5,529 nt of DNA from Candidatus Peregrinibacteria bacterium (GTDB taxonomy: Bacteria; Patescibacteriota; Gracilibacteria; UBA1369; LOWO2-01-FULL-3), in NCBI GenBank assembly GCA_003566255.1, contig PXEC01000056.1, forward strand, positions 1 through 5,529. Reading direction: 5' to 3'. Positions 1 to 5,529 of this stretch are shown piece after piece. Within the stretch, counting starts at the first letter, position 1. Each line of letters opens with the position of its first letter. The notes beneath the pieces are model-generated. The model saw only the letters and a program-made list of their open reading frames with translations. It was not told the DNA's origin and did not search any database. The translations under genes and the position numbers were made by a program.

Positions 1-61
1 AAGAAATCCTTTCTTCGCGTCACCCATTTTTAGGTTGATTAAACGGCCCCCACAGTAGCAG

Positions 62-101
62 AAAAAAAAGCTGTTGTCGAACGCCGTACAACACAATTTT
101 T
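62..101. terminator. Probable bidirectional intrinsic terminator
   Basis: TGTTGT (72-77) pairs with ACAACA (88-93). The stem continues as CG (78-79) with CG (85-86) around a single bulged T at 87, closing a five-base loop (80-84). On the minus strand the hairpin is followed after two bases by eight T (69 down to 62). On the plus strand it is followed after three bases by five T (97-101). The stem is modest in GC but the flanking tracts are well placed. It could end a plus-strand gene lying left of the window, and it could also stop minus-strand readthrough coming from metK. Stem and tracts are seen directly; function is inferred. Confidence 0.5.
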
Positions 102-111
102 CAAACAAACA

Positions 112-140
112 TTGAAAAAACAAATCCCAAATGCTAGCCT
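112..140 (+). promoter_or_regulatory. Candidate promoter of the small coiled-coil gene
   Basis: A TTGAAA hexamer (112-117, five of six matches to the sigma-70 -35 box) lies exactly 17 bp before TAGCCT (135-140, a weak -10). The -10 is preceded by TGC, which fits an extended -10. The expected start of transcription near 147 would leave a leader of about 17 nt. It lies just after the predicted terminator, as expected for a new transcription unit. The -10 match is poor, so this is tentative. Confidence 0.3.
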
Positions 141-163
141 TCAAAGTCCAATAACACAAGAAA

Positions 164-490
164 ATGCAATACACTCCTCTTCTGCGGGAAATAGAGAAAT
201 TGTTGGATAGAAAGCTTGAAGAAAAGCTTGAAGAAAAGCTCAACAAAAAATTTGAAGAGAAAATGAAATTTTTCGTCACTCGAGTGGAATTTGACAGGGA
301 GATAAGCTACATAAAAACAAACATGCTCACAAAAAAGGATTTTTTCGACTACATGGCGATGTACGAGGATCAGCTCCAGGAAATGCGTGATCATCGCAAC
401 GCAAGGTTGCTAACAGAAAAACAAATGGCGGATATGGACGACTCTATCGCGGACCACGAAAAAAGAATCAGAGTTCTGGAAAAACGTTAA
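164..490 (+). CDS. Small coiled-coil protein of unknown function (108 aa)
   Basis: I do not recognise a named family. The protein is highly charged, predicted almost entirely helical, and has no signal peptide or membrane segment, so it is probably cytoplasmic. Residues 6-34 carry a K-L-E-E type repeat with large residues every fourth position (L14, L18, L22, L26, F30, M34). Residues 38-50 and 55-67 look like two diverged copies of a T-(R/K)-x-(E/D)-F motif (around VEFDREI and KDFFDYM), 17 residues apart. The last 25 residues have clean heptad spacing (M88, M91, I95, H98, I102, L105), which suggests a coiled coil. ATG 164 is the only reasonable start because an in-frame TAA lies at 152-154. 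The Shine-Dalgarno match is weak (AAGAAA directly before the ATG). It faces metK with a 16-bp gap. A helical adaptor or oligomerising protein is possible, but no function can be assigned. Confidence 0.65.
   Translation: MQYTPLLREIEKLLDRKLEEKLEEKLNKKFEEKMKFFVTRVEFDREISYIKTNMLTKKDFFDYMAMYEDQLQEMRDHRNARLLTEKQMADMDDSIADHEKRIRVLEKR
212..240 (+). repeat. 12-nt tandem repeat inside the coiled-coil gene
   Basis: The unit AAGCTTGAAGAA occurs twice perfectly (212-223 and 224-235), followed by a partial third copy AAGCT (236-240). It is in frame and encodes K-L-E-E twice plus K-L, residues 17-26 of the small protein. Because the unit length is a multiple of three, copy-number change would add or remove one helical turn without breaking the frame. 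Confidence 0.8.
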
Positions 491-506
491 AAAAACAATC
501 TCTCAA

Positions 507-1655
507 TCACAAGTTTTTAGAATCCGCCTCCCTCAAAATATCCTCAACTGCGTCCGTTTTTTCCCATGTGAACTCCGACCCGGTCCGCCCAAAATGTCCG
601 TACGCCGCAGTTTTTTTGAATATGGGACGTCTGAGGTCCAAATGTCTTATTATTCCCGCCGGAGAGAAATCAAAAACCTTCCCTACAATCTTTGCCAGCT
701 CCTCATCACTTATTTTCCCCGTCCCGAAAGTATCCACATGGATTGAAAGAGGATCGGCAACCCCGATGGCGTAAGAAACCTGTAATTCACACTTCTTCGC
801 CAAACCGGAAGCAACAAGATTTTTAGCGACATATCGGGCCATGTATGCTCCGCTCCTATCAACTTTCGTTGAATCTTTCCCTGAAAAACATCCTCCTCCG
901 TGTCTGCCCATCCCCCCATAAGTATCCACGATTATCTTCCTTCCGGTAACTCCGCAATCTCCCGGAGGCCCTCCTATCAAAAAGCTCCCCGTCGGGTTTA
1001 TATGATAATTTGTATTTTCATCAAGCCATTCTCCGCAAATCGGAGTGATAAGATGCTCCTGAAGGTCCTTTTTTATTTGCGATTGCTCAACATCTTTCCC
1101 GTGCTGAGTGGAGACAACAACCGTATCCACACGCAAAGGCTTTCCATCCTTATACTCAACCGTGACTTGTGTTTTTCCATCCGGTCTCAGATAGGGCAAA
1201 ACTTTATTTTTTCTTAACTCGGCAAGTTTCATCGCCATTTTATGAGCCAGCATTATCGGCAGAGGCATAAGTTCCTCGGTTTCATCACACGCAAACCCGA
1301 ACATCATCCCCTGATCACCGGCTCCACCGATATCAACTCCCTGCGCGATATCTCCGCTCTGCTCCCCGATGGCCGTCAAAACACTGCAGGCTTTATGGTC
1401 AAACCCGTATTCCGCGTTATCGTACCCGATTTCCTTTATTGTATTTCGGACTATTTTAGGTAAATCCGAATTAGCTTCCGTGGAGGTCTCTCCGGCTATC
1501 AGGACCATCCCTGTTGTCACCAAAGTCTCACAAGCAACTCTGCAATTCGGATCCTGCCTCAACAGGTCATCAAGAACCGCGTCGGAAATTTGATCCGCCA
1601 TTTTATCGGGATGCCCCTCCGTAACGGACTCGGATGTAAACAGATAATCGGACAT
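507..1655 (-). CDS. metK: S-adenosylmethionine synthetase (methionine adenosyltransferase)
   Basis: The enzyme makes S-adenosylmethionine from methionine and ATP, releasing phosphate and diphosphate; it is cytoplasmic and normally a tetramer. The 382-residue product matches the usual bacterial length of about 380-400. The N-terminal [12 protein letters not shown] (7-18) carries the conserved His15 and Asp17. E43 and the Q99-S100-G101-D102 loop follow, then the signature GAGDQG (111-116, preceded by G110). The central domain has [13 protein letters not shown] (228-240), [10 protein letters not shown] (246-255) and the phosphate-binding FSGKD (257-261) with KVDRS (264-268). Cys256 sits where Ala is commonest (GGGAFSGKD). 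I chose ATG 1655 because [11 protein letters not shown] is the normal family N-terminus. An in-frame TTG at 1706 would add 17 unconserved residues and run through the predicted promoter. No clear Shine-Dalgarno is visible. The gene ends in TGA and stands alone on its strand, divergent from the glycosyltransferase. Confidence 0.97.
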   Translation of the reverse strand: MSDYLFTSESVTEGHPDKMADQISDAVLDDLLRQDPNCRVACETLVTTGMVLIAGETSTEANSDLPKIVRNTIKEIGYDNAEYGFDHKACSVLTAIGEQSGDIAQGVDIGGAGDQGMMFGFACDETEELMPLPIMLAHKMAMKLAELRKNKVLPYLRPDGKTQVTVEYKDGKPLRVDTVVVSTQHGKDVEQSQIKKDLQEHLITPICGEWLDENTNYHINPTGSFLIGGPPGDCGVTGRKIIVDTYGGMGRHGGGCFSGKDSTKVDRSGAYMARYVAKNLVASGLAKKCELQVSYAIGVADPLSIHVDTFGTGKISDEELAKIVGKVFDFSPAGIIRHLDLRRPIFKKTAAYGHFGRTGSEFTWEKTDAVEDILREADSKNL

Positions 1656-1661
1656 AATATC

Positions 1662-1690
1662 TTTTAAGATTAAGCAAGGTAGACTATACT
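1662..1690 (+). promoter_or_regulatory. Predicted glycosyltransferase promoter, -10 shared with metK
   Basis: TATACT (1685-1690) matches five of six -10 bases on the plus strand and overlaps the metK -10 (1683-1688) through the common TATA at 1685-1688. The upstream -35 region at 17-bp spacing (TTTTAA, 1662-1667) is poor. Transcription starting near 1697 would leave a leader of about 22 nt before ATG 1719. The -10 is convincing, the -35 is not. Confidence 0.4.
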
Positions 1691-1711
1691 GCTTTGGCAA
1701 ATTCAAAACAA
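1683..1711 (-). promoter_or_regulatory. Predicted metK promoter
   Basis: Reading the minus strand, TTGTTT (1711-1706) is followed after exactly 17 bp by TATAGT (1688-1683), which matches five of six consensus -10 bases; the -35 has only the TTG half. Transcription would start near 1676, leaving a leader of about 20 nt before the ATG at 1655. Its -10 overlaps the plus-strand -10 of the neighbouring glycosyltransferase. Confidence 0.5.
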
Positions 1712-1718
1712 GAAAATT

Positions 1719-2810
1719 ATGAGCGCAAAGTCGCCGAAAGTTTTAATAGCGATTATTCACTACAACACGCCGCAGTATCTGAAGACCTGCCTTGATTCGA
1801 TTTTCAGCCAGACATACGAAAATATGGAGGTGATTTTTATTGATAACGATTCACCGGACAAAAGCGGAGTTGATTTTGTGCGTGAGAACTACGCGAGCGA
1901 AGAGAATATTGGGGACGCGGAGAAGACAAATAGAAAGATTGAAATAGTCGAGAATAAAGAAAATACCGGCTACGCGAAGGCGGCGAATCAGGGGATTAAG
2001 ATGGCGATAGAAAATGAAGATCCCGCTGATTATGTTGTGATAACAAACCCGGACATAATATATGAGCCGGATTATTTTGAGAAAATTGTGGCGCGCGCGG
2101 AAAAAGACAAAAAGATCTCCGCGATCACGGGAAAAGTCTACAAATACGATTTTGACAGGGAGCGTCCCACTAAAATAATAGACACGGTTGGGATTTTTGC
2201 GTACAGAAACAGAAGGTTTATTGATGACGGGCAGGGATTGACGGACGAGGGGCAGTTTGATGAGGAGCGTGAAGTTTTTGGAGTTTCCGGCGCGTGTCCC
2301 ATGTATCGTCGTGAGGCATTGGAGGATGTTAAGGTTTTCGATGAGTACATGGACGAGGATTTTTTCATGTACAAAGAGGATATAGACCTTTCCTGGAGAT
2401 TTCTGCTTTACGGATGGAAGAATGTTTATTATCCGGGAGCTGTCGCGTATCACGGACGCGGCACGGGAATAAAGAGAAGGTTTTTCAACCGGGATGTTCT
2501 GGCGAACAGATCAAAACTTAGTAGGTTCCAGAAAAAATATTCATTCAAGAATCAGCATTTGATGGAGAGAAAAAACGAATTGTGGGGAAATTTTTTCATG
2601 GATTTTTTGCCGATAATGTTTAAGAAAGGGGCTTTGGCTTTCTACATAACTTTCAGGGAACCGTATTTGTGGCGGAGCTATCTGGATTATTTAAAACAAC
2701 TTCCCCGCATTTTGAAAAAGCGGAAAATAATAGTTGCAAACAAAAAAGTTTCCGCGAAAGAAATGCGGAAGTGGTTCAAAAAACAATCCGATTACATTCA
2801 TAAAACGTAA
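1719..2810 (+). CDS. Family 2 glycosyltransferase (rhamnosyltransferase-like, GT-A fold)
   Basis: It probably transfers a sugar from a nucleotide-sugar donor to a growing surface polysaccharide or glycolipid at the inner face of the membrane. The GT-A core is complete. It has [14 protein letters not shown] (8-21), the nucleotide-binding IDNDSPD (41-47), [12 protein letters not shown] (82-93) and TNPDI (109-113), which is the usual DxD-equivalent. The WbbL-like acceptor half follows: [12 protein letters not shown] (190-201), [21 protein letters not shown] (207-227) with the likely catalytic E220-D221, then GW (232-233) and H245. Residues 287-318 are aromatic and hydrophobic without a clean transmembrane helix. 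Residues 326-363 are strongly basic, which suggests peripheral attachment to membrane lipid. The 363-residue length is somewhat longer than many relatives, partly from charged insertions near 59-73 and 142-183. ATG 1719 has only a weak AAGAAA upstream. Donor and acceptor cannot be told from sequence, and no other polysaccharide genes are visible. Confidence 0.9.
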   Translation: MSAKSPKVLIAIIHYNTPQYLKTCLDSIFSQTYENMEVIFIDNDSPDKSGVDFVRENYASEENIGDAEKTNRKIEIVENKENTGYAKAANQGIKMAIENEDPADYVVITNPDIIYEPDYFEKIVARAEKDKKISAITGKVYKYDFDRERPTKIIDTVGIFAYRNRRFIDDGQGLTDEGQFDEEREVFGVSGACPMYRREALEDVKVFDEYMDEDFFMYKEDIDLSWRFLLYGWKNVYYPGAVAYHGRGTGIKRRFFNRDVLANRSKLSRFQKKYSFKNQHLMERKNELWGNFFMDFLPIMFKKGALAFYITFREPYLWRSYLDYLKQLPRILKKRKIIVANKKVSAKEMRKWFKKQSDYIHKT

Positions 2811-3646
2811 GGGAGTTCGGCGGCAAGGTCACTCGCGGAATAACAGAAGCCTTTTTTCTTGCTGAGCCTGTCCCCGGCAAGTCCCGTGAAGTATGCGGCG
2901 CAACGCGCCGCATCAAACCCTTCAAGTCCTTGAGCCAATAAAGAGGCCACAAATCCGGCAAGAACGTCCCCGCTTCCCCCAACAGTCATCCCCGCGTTCC
3001 CTGTTGTATTCGTCTCCACGACACCCTCTTCCGAAGAAACATAATCCTTATATCCCTTCAAAAGAACGTTCAAATGCAGGTCCATGGACAAAGACCTCAA
3101 AAGAATGACGGATTTTGTATCGTTTTCGTCCACAAAAACATCCCTGTCCACAAGATGCTTAAACTCGTTCTGATGAGGAGTTACAACAAAAGGTTGATTC
3201 AAAGGAAACTTTTCTATTTCTTTCAAAACCATTATCGCGTCCGCGTCCAAAACCGTGGGGATCTGAAGATTTTTGACTATATCAAGAACAGCTTCCCTTG
3301 TCTGTTGCCTTTTCCCCAACCCCGGCCCTATCAAAACGGAATTACAATTTTTACCGAATTCAATGATTTCCTCAGTCTGGCGGGGCGTCAGATATTCACC
3401 GGAATATTTTTTCACAATCAAGTCCGGGGACATACTTCGCGTGCAATCAAAATTACATTCCGGAACAAACAGATAAGCCAGATCCGCCCCCGAATGAATC
3501 GCTCCCAAAGCGGATAAAACAGGCGCTCCGTGATAATCAATACTCCCCCCGATAATAAGAACACGCCCGTTCTGTCCTTTATGCGATTTCTCTGAACGAA
3601 CCGGCAATAAACTCTTCGCGGTTGAACGTTTAATTTGCTTCAGCAT
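2798..3646 (-). CDS. nnrD: ADP-dependent (S)-NAD(P)H-hydrate dehydratase
   Basis: This ribokinase-fold enzyme (YjeF C-terminal domain family) dehydrates damaged NADHX and NADPHX back to NAD(P)H, using ADP in bacteria. The 282-residue product has the family motifs in order: [14 protein letters not shown] (22-35) with YHGAP (38-42), IGPGLG (106-111), VLDADAI (132-138), TPHQNEF (156-162), KGYKDYV (197-203), and the nucleotide/catalytic block [16 protein letters not shown] (216-231) with the expected Asp227. Ser225 replaces the commoner Thr of GTGD. It ends with [11 protein letters not shown], a typical tail. There is no N-terminal YjeF epimerase domain, so NnrE must be encoded elsewhere or be missing. 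The ATG lies inside the last codons of eno and has the best Shine-Dalgarno in the window, which supports this start and translational coupling. The TGA lies within the opposing glycosyltransferase 3' end. Confidence 0.95.
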   Translation of the reverse strand: MLKQIKRSTAKSLLPVRSEKSHKGQNGRVLIIGGSIDYHGAPVLSALGAIHSGADLAYLFVPECNFDCTRSMSPDLIVKKYSGEYLTPRQTEEIIEFGKNCNSVLIGPGLGKRQQTREAVLDIVKNLQIPTVLDADAIMVLKEIEKFPLNQPFVVTPHQNEFKHLVDRDVFVDENDTKSVILLRSLSMDLHLNVLLKGYKDYVSSEEGVVETNTTGNAGMTVGGSGDVLAGFVASLLAQGLEGFDAARCAAYFTGLAGDRLSKKKGFCYSASDLAAELPYVL

Positions 3647-4934
3647 AGCCCTCCTCCAGATTATAAAATGCCCTTCCTCCTATAAAGTCTGCCTTCTTGC
3701 CAAGTTTCTCCTCAATCCTCATAAGTTGATTATATTTCGCGGTCCTGTCCGTTCTGCACAAAGATCCCGTCTTGATCTGCCCCGTCTCCAACGCGACGGA
3801 AAAGTCCGCGATGATTGTATCCTCCGTTTCCCCGCTTCTGTGTGAAACAACACATGTCCAGTTTGATTCTTTTGCGACTTGTATGGCGGAGATCGTTTCA
3901 GAAATGGTTCCTATCTGGTTCAACTTTATCAGGATGGAATTCGCCGCTTGTTCTTTGATTCCCTTTTCAAGTAATTTAACGCTGGTGACCAAAAGATCAT
4001 CTCCCACAATTTGGATTTTGCCTTCCATCTTCTTCATCATTTCCTTCCAACCGTCCCAATCGCTTTCATCATGGCCGTCCTCAATTGAGATTATCGGATA
4101 TTTTCTTAAAAGAACGTCGTAATAATTAACAAGTTCACTTCCGGTAAGTTCTTCCGGTTTGCCGTTCACCTTCAACTTATAAACTCCGTCTTCATAAAAC
4201 TCACTCGCCGCTACATCCAGCGCCAACATGATCTCTTTCCACGGTTTATATCCGGCCTTCTCAACCGCTTTTAGAACGAAATCCAAAGCCGCTTCGTTAT
4301 TGGGAAGATTAGGAGCAAAACCGCCTTCATCCCCGACGGAAGTTCCCAGCCCCTCTCCCTTCAAAAGACCTGCCAATGTGTGAAAAACTTCCGCGCCCAT
4401 TCGCACGGATTCTTTGAACGAAGAAGCTCCCACGGGCATAATCATAAATTCCTGGATGTCCAACCCGCTGTCCGCGTGCTGTCCACCGTTCATTATATTC
4501 ATTCCGGGCAACGGCAGAGTCCTGGCGTCCGGATTGAAATATTCATATAGATCAAGACCTCTCTCATTCGCGGAAGCTCTGGCACAAGCCATGGAAACTC
4601 CCAAAATCGCATTGGCTCCCAGCCGTTCCTTGTTATCCGTTCCGTCCAAAGTTATCATCAAACTGTCAATGTCCGCTTGTTCATCACTGTCCATTCCCAC
4701 GACATTCTTCGCCAGTTCACCCTTCACATTTTCCACCGCTTTCAGAACTCCCTTTCCTCCGTATCGGCTTTTATCTCCGTCTCTCAACTCCACCGCTTCA
4801 CGGGCTCCGGTTGATGCTCCGCTTGGGACAATCGCCCTGCCGAATCCTTTTTCCGTAAAGACTTCAACCTCAATAGTCGGATTTCCTCTGGAGTCCAAAA
4901 CTTCTCTTGCGTGTATCTTTTCAATCTTTGACAT
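3630..4934 (-). CDS. eno: Enolase (phosphopyruvate hydratase)
   Basis: It interconverts 2-phosphoglycerate and phosphoenolpyruvate in glycolysis and gluconeogenesis; it is a cytoplasmic Mg-dependent enzyme. The 434 residues match the usual length of about 430. Visible motifs include [12 protein letters not shown] (9-20), the mobile loop SGASTG (38-43), [11 protein letters not shown] (145-155) and DIQEFM (159-164) with E162. Then come GDEGGFAPN (201-209) with catalytic E203, Mg ligands D240, E285 and D312, catalytic base K337 in LIKLNQIGT, the signature [10 protein letters not shown] (364-373), and K388. GSLCRTDR (390-397) has Cys393 where Ser or Ala is more usual. All active-site residues I can place are present. 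ATG 4934 gives the normal MSKIEKI start. No Shine-Dalgarno precedes it, and the predicted promoter would put transcription almost at the ATG. It is the first gene of an eno-nnrD operon with a 17-nt overlap (3630-3646). Confidence 0.98.
   Translation of the reverse strand: MSKIEKIHAREVLDSRGNPTIEVEVFTEKGFGRAIVPSGASTGAREAVELRDGDKSRYGGKGVLKAVENVKGELAKNVVGMDSDEQADIDSLMITLDGTDNKERLGANAILGVSMACARASANERGLDLYEYFNPDARTLPLPGMNIMNGGQHADSGLDIQEFMIMPVGASSFKESVRMGAEVFHTLAGLLKGEGLGTSVGDEGGFAPNLPNNEAALDFVLKAVEKAGYKPWKEIMLALDVAASEFYEDGVYKLKVNGKPEELTGSELVNYYDVLLRKYPIISIEDGHDESDWDGWKEMMKKMEGKIQIVGDDLLVTSVKLLEKGIKEQAANSILIKLNQIGTISETISAIQVAKESNWTCVVSHRSGETEDTIIADFSVALETGQIKTGSLCRTDRTAKYNQLMRIEEKLGKKADFIGGRAFYNLEEGYAEAN
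3649..3657 (-). promoter_or_regulatory. Strong Shine-Dalgarno of nnrD inside eno
   Basis: The minus strand reads GGAGGAGGG, then CT, then the nnrD ATG at 3646. The GGAGG at 3657-3653 is six bases from the start codon. The same bases encode the E-E-G stretch near the C-terminus of enolase (residues 427-429). It is the only strong Shine-Dalgarno in the window, and it decides the nnrD start. Confidence 0.85.
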
Positions 4935-4940
4935 ACTGAG

Positions 4941-4969
4941 ATACTAACAACAACTTGCTGAAAAATCAA
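4941..4969 (-). promoter_or_regulatory. Predicted eno promoter
   Basis: On the minus strand TTGATT (4969-4964) is followed after 17 bp by TAGTAT (4946-4941), which is preceded by TGT as in an extended -10. Both hexamers match four of six consensus bases. Six bases (CTCAGT) separate the -10 from the eno ATG, so the transcript would start at or next to the start codon, giving a leaderless mRNA. The -35 lies inside the left copy of the 27-bp repeat. Confidence 0.4.
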
Positions 4970-4977
4970 AACTTTAG
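4951..4977. repeat. 27-bp direct repeat, left copy
   Basis: This stretch, beginning CAACTTGCTGAAAAATC and ending ACTTTAG, is repeated without mismatch at 5027-5053 in the same orientation, 76 bp away. A matching AACA just upstream of each copy extends the similarity to 32 bp with one mismatch. It lies next to the eno start and includes the predicted eno -35. Confidence 0.9.
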
Positions 4978-5026
4978 CGATGGGCTTCAATGGCCGGCGC
5001 GCTAAGGCTCATCTCCGCGCGAACAT

Positions 5027-5053
5027 CAACTTGCTGAAAAATCAAAACTTTAG
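5027..5053. repeat. 27-bp direct repeat, right copy
   Basis: This copy is identical to 4951-4977. It ends 13 bp before the ATG of the MBL-fold gene. The 49-bp spacer between the copies (4978-5026) is much richer in GC than the AT-rich repeats. It contains CGCGC (4998-5002), able to pair with GCGCG (5017-5021) over a 14-base loop. Only two copies exist, the spacer is long and no cas gene is visible, so a CRISPR array is not supported. Confidence 0.9.
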
Positions 5054-5059
5054 TAGAGT
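5031..5059 (+). promoter_or_regulatory. Candidate promoter of the MBL-fold gene
   Basis: TTGCTG (5031-5036), inside the right repeat copy, is followed after 17 bp by TAGAGT (5054-5059), four of six matches to the -10 box. The transcript would begin near the ATG at 5067, again nearly leaderless. The equivalent window after the left repeat copy (CGATGG) is not a -10. The match is weak. Confidence 0.25.
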
Positions 5060-5066
5060 GGGGCAC

Positions 5067-5529
5067 ATGGAAATCTATTGGCACGGAAAAACTTGTTTCA
5101 GCGTTAATAACAAAGAGGCTTCGGTTGTGATAAATCCCCACGAGGGTTTAAGCGATTTGAAGGGAGACGTTGTATTGTCTTCTCTTGATGTGGCAACCCC
5201 GCTGAGTGAAGTCAAGGGCTCAATAAAGACATTGGCGTGGCCGGGTGAATACGAAGTGAAAGGAATTCCGGTAGCCGCTATAAAGGTCGCGAACACACTT
5301 GTTTTTTACTTTGAAGTCGGAAAAGTGAAGATGTGTCATCTGGGAGATGTTGATAGCGTACTTCCAAGCGAAGTTCTGCAAGAGATAGGGGATATAGACA
5401 TTATGATGATGCCCCTGGGGGAAGGGACAAACCTGGATAACAAGAAGGCGATGGAGGTGATAGAAAGTATTGAGCCGAAAATAGTCATCCCTATGGCCGG
5501 CGAATCACCATCCGCGGCACTGAAGAGTA
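5067..5529 (+). CDS. UlaG-like metallo-beta-lactamase-fold protein, partial and probably not metal-binding
   Basis: The first 154 residues are present; the frame is open to the window edge, and relatives are usually a little over 200 residues. The scaffold resembles the COG2220 / Lactamase_B_3 group of small UlaG-like hydrolases. It has MEIYWHGKTCF (1-11) in place of the usual GHSCF start, PGEYEVKGIPV (59-69), KMCHLGDV (88-95), EIGDIDIMMMPLG (106-118) and IEPKIVIPM (135-143). The zinc motif H-x-H-x-D-H, expected after the VVLS strand, reads S-L-D-V-A-T-P (39-45), so all four ligand positions are replaced. The loop that usually carries the next His, between GIPVAAI and TLVFYF, is missing. The final His after IPM is Ala144. 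Only Asp94 in HLGD remains. A structural, regulatory or binding role without hydrolysis is inferred; the specific function is unknown. The ATG has a G-rich stretch (GTGGGG) just upstream. A GTG at 5058 is an alternative start. Confidence 0.75.
   Translation, partial: MEIYWHGKTCFSVNNKEASVVINPHEGLSDLKGDVVLSSLDVATPLSEVKGSIKTLAWPGEYEVKGIPVAAIKVANTLVFYFEVGKVKMCHLGDVDSVLPSEVLQEIGDIDIMMMPLGEGTNLDNKKAMEVIESIEPKIVIPMAGESPSAALKS

Noticed and set aside
1..15. Perfect inverted repeat AAGAAA-TCC-TTTCTT at the left edge.
   Set aside because: A six-pair AT-rich stem with a three-base loop, cut by the window edge; without the left flank it cannot be told from chance.
1..27. Minus-strand frame from ATG at 27 (M-G-D-A-K-K-G-F-L) running off the left edge, with an open extension upstream that contains C-Y-C-G-G.
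   Set aside because: Only nine codons are visible, there is no Shine-Dalgarno, and three Cys in a short open stretch are not enough to call a zinc ribbon.
2..58. Plus-strand frame open from the left edge to TAG at 56-58, possibly the 3' end of an upstream gene before the terminator at 62-101.
   Set aside because: Eighteen codons with no recognisable motif; frames 1 and 3 also stay open for the first 30-odd bases, so the frame cannot be chosen.
1656..1706. N-terminal extension of metK from TTG 1706.
   Set aside because: The 17 extra residues are not family-like, the conserved N-terminus begins at ATG 1655, and the extension would overlap the predicted metK promoter.
1851..2453. 200-codon open frame on the minus strand inside the glycosyltransferase.
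   Set aside because: It is the antisense of a clearly conserved GT2 gene and its translation shows no domain; it is a shadow frame.
2849..2858. T-rich run after the glycosyltransferase stop as a possible terminator.
   Set aside because: It encodes Lys-Lys-Lys-Gly-Phe of NnrD on the other strand, and no stable GC-rich hairpin precedes it on the plus strand.
4414..4947. 177-codon plus-strand frame opposite enolase.
   Set aside because: Enolase motifs occupy the same bases on the minus strand, and the plus translation is low-complexity Ser/Pro-rich with no family features.
4951..5053. Minimal CRISPR array.
   Set aside because: Only two repeats, a 49-bp spacer longer than usual, no cas genes, and the repeats overlap promoter-like elements.

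Overview
The window reads as a compact piece of bacterial chromosome made mostly of housekeeping genes. TGA ends metK and nnrD and never occurs inside a called frame, so the standard bacterial code is in use, not the UGA-glycine code of Gracilibacteria and Absconditabacteria. Small intergenic gaps, overlapping gene ends, mostly weak Shine-Dalgarno sites and a short lysine/glutamate-rich helical protein would fit a Patescibacteria/CPR-type genome assembled from a metagenome. That placement is an impression, not a demonstration.

Layout, left to right. Positions 1-163 hold a likely bidirectional intrinsic terminator (62-101), then a candidate promoter and a small coiled-coil protein of unknown function (164-490, +). 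Sixteen bases later, facing it, lies metK, S-adenosylmethionine synthetase (507-1655, -). metK and a family 2 glycosyltransferase (1719-2810, +) diverge from a 63-bp gap in which the two predicted -10 boxes overlap on opposite strands. The glycosyltransferase runs tail-to-tail into nnrD, ADP-dependent NAD(P)H-hydrate dehydratase (2798-3646, -), with a 13-nt overlap. nnrD lies downstream of eno, enolase (3630-4934, -). Its start lies inside the end of eno and its strong ribosome binding site is built from eno codons, so the two look like a translationally coupled operon. A 132-bp divergent gap (4935-5066) follows, with two identical 27-bp direct repeats around a GC-rich spacer. A partial UlaG-like metallo-beta-lactamase-fold gene (5067 to the right edge, +) then begins, and it has lost nearly all metal ligands.

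Functionally, eno and nnrD form a plausible central-metabolism unit. Enolase is glycolytic, and NnrD repairs hydrated NAD(P)H, which can arise as a side product of glyceraldehyde-3-phosphate dehydrogenase. MetK supplies the methyl donor for the cell. The glycosyltransferase probably builds a surface polysaccharide.

I see no mobile element, tRNA, rRNA, CRISPR-Cas or defence system. The most interesting items are the apparently metal-dead MBL-fold protein, the repeat-flanked divergent promoter region beside it, and the overlapping -10 boxes between metK and the glycosyltransferase.
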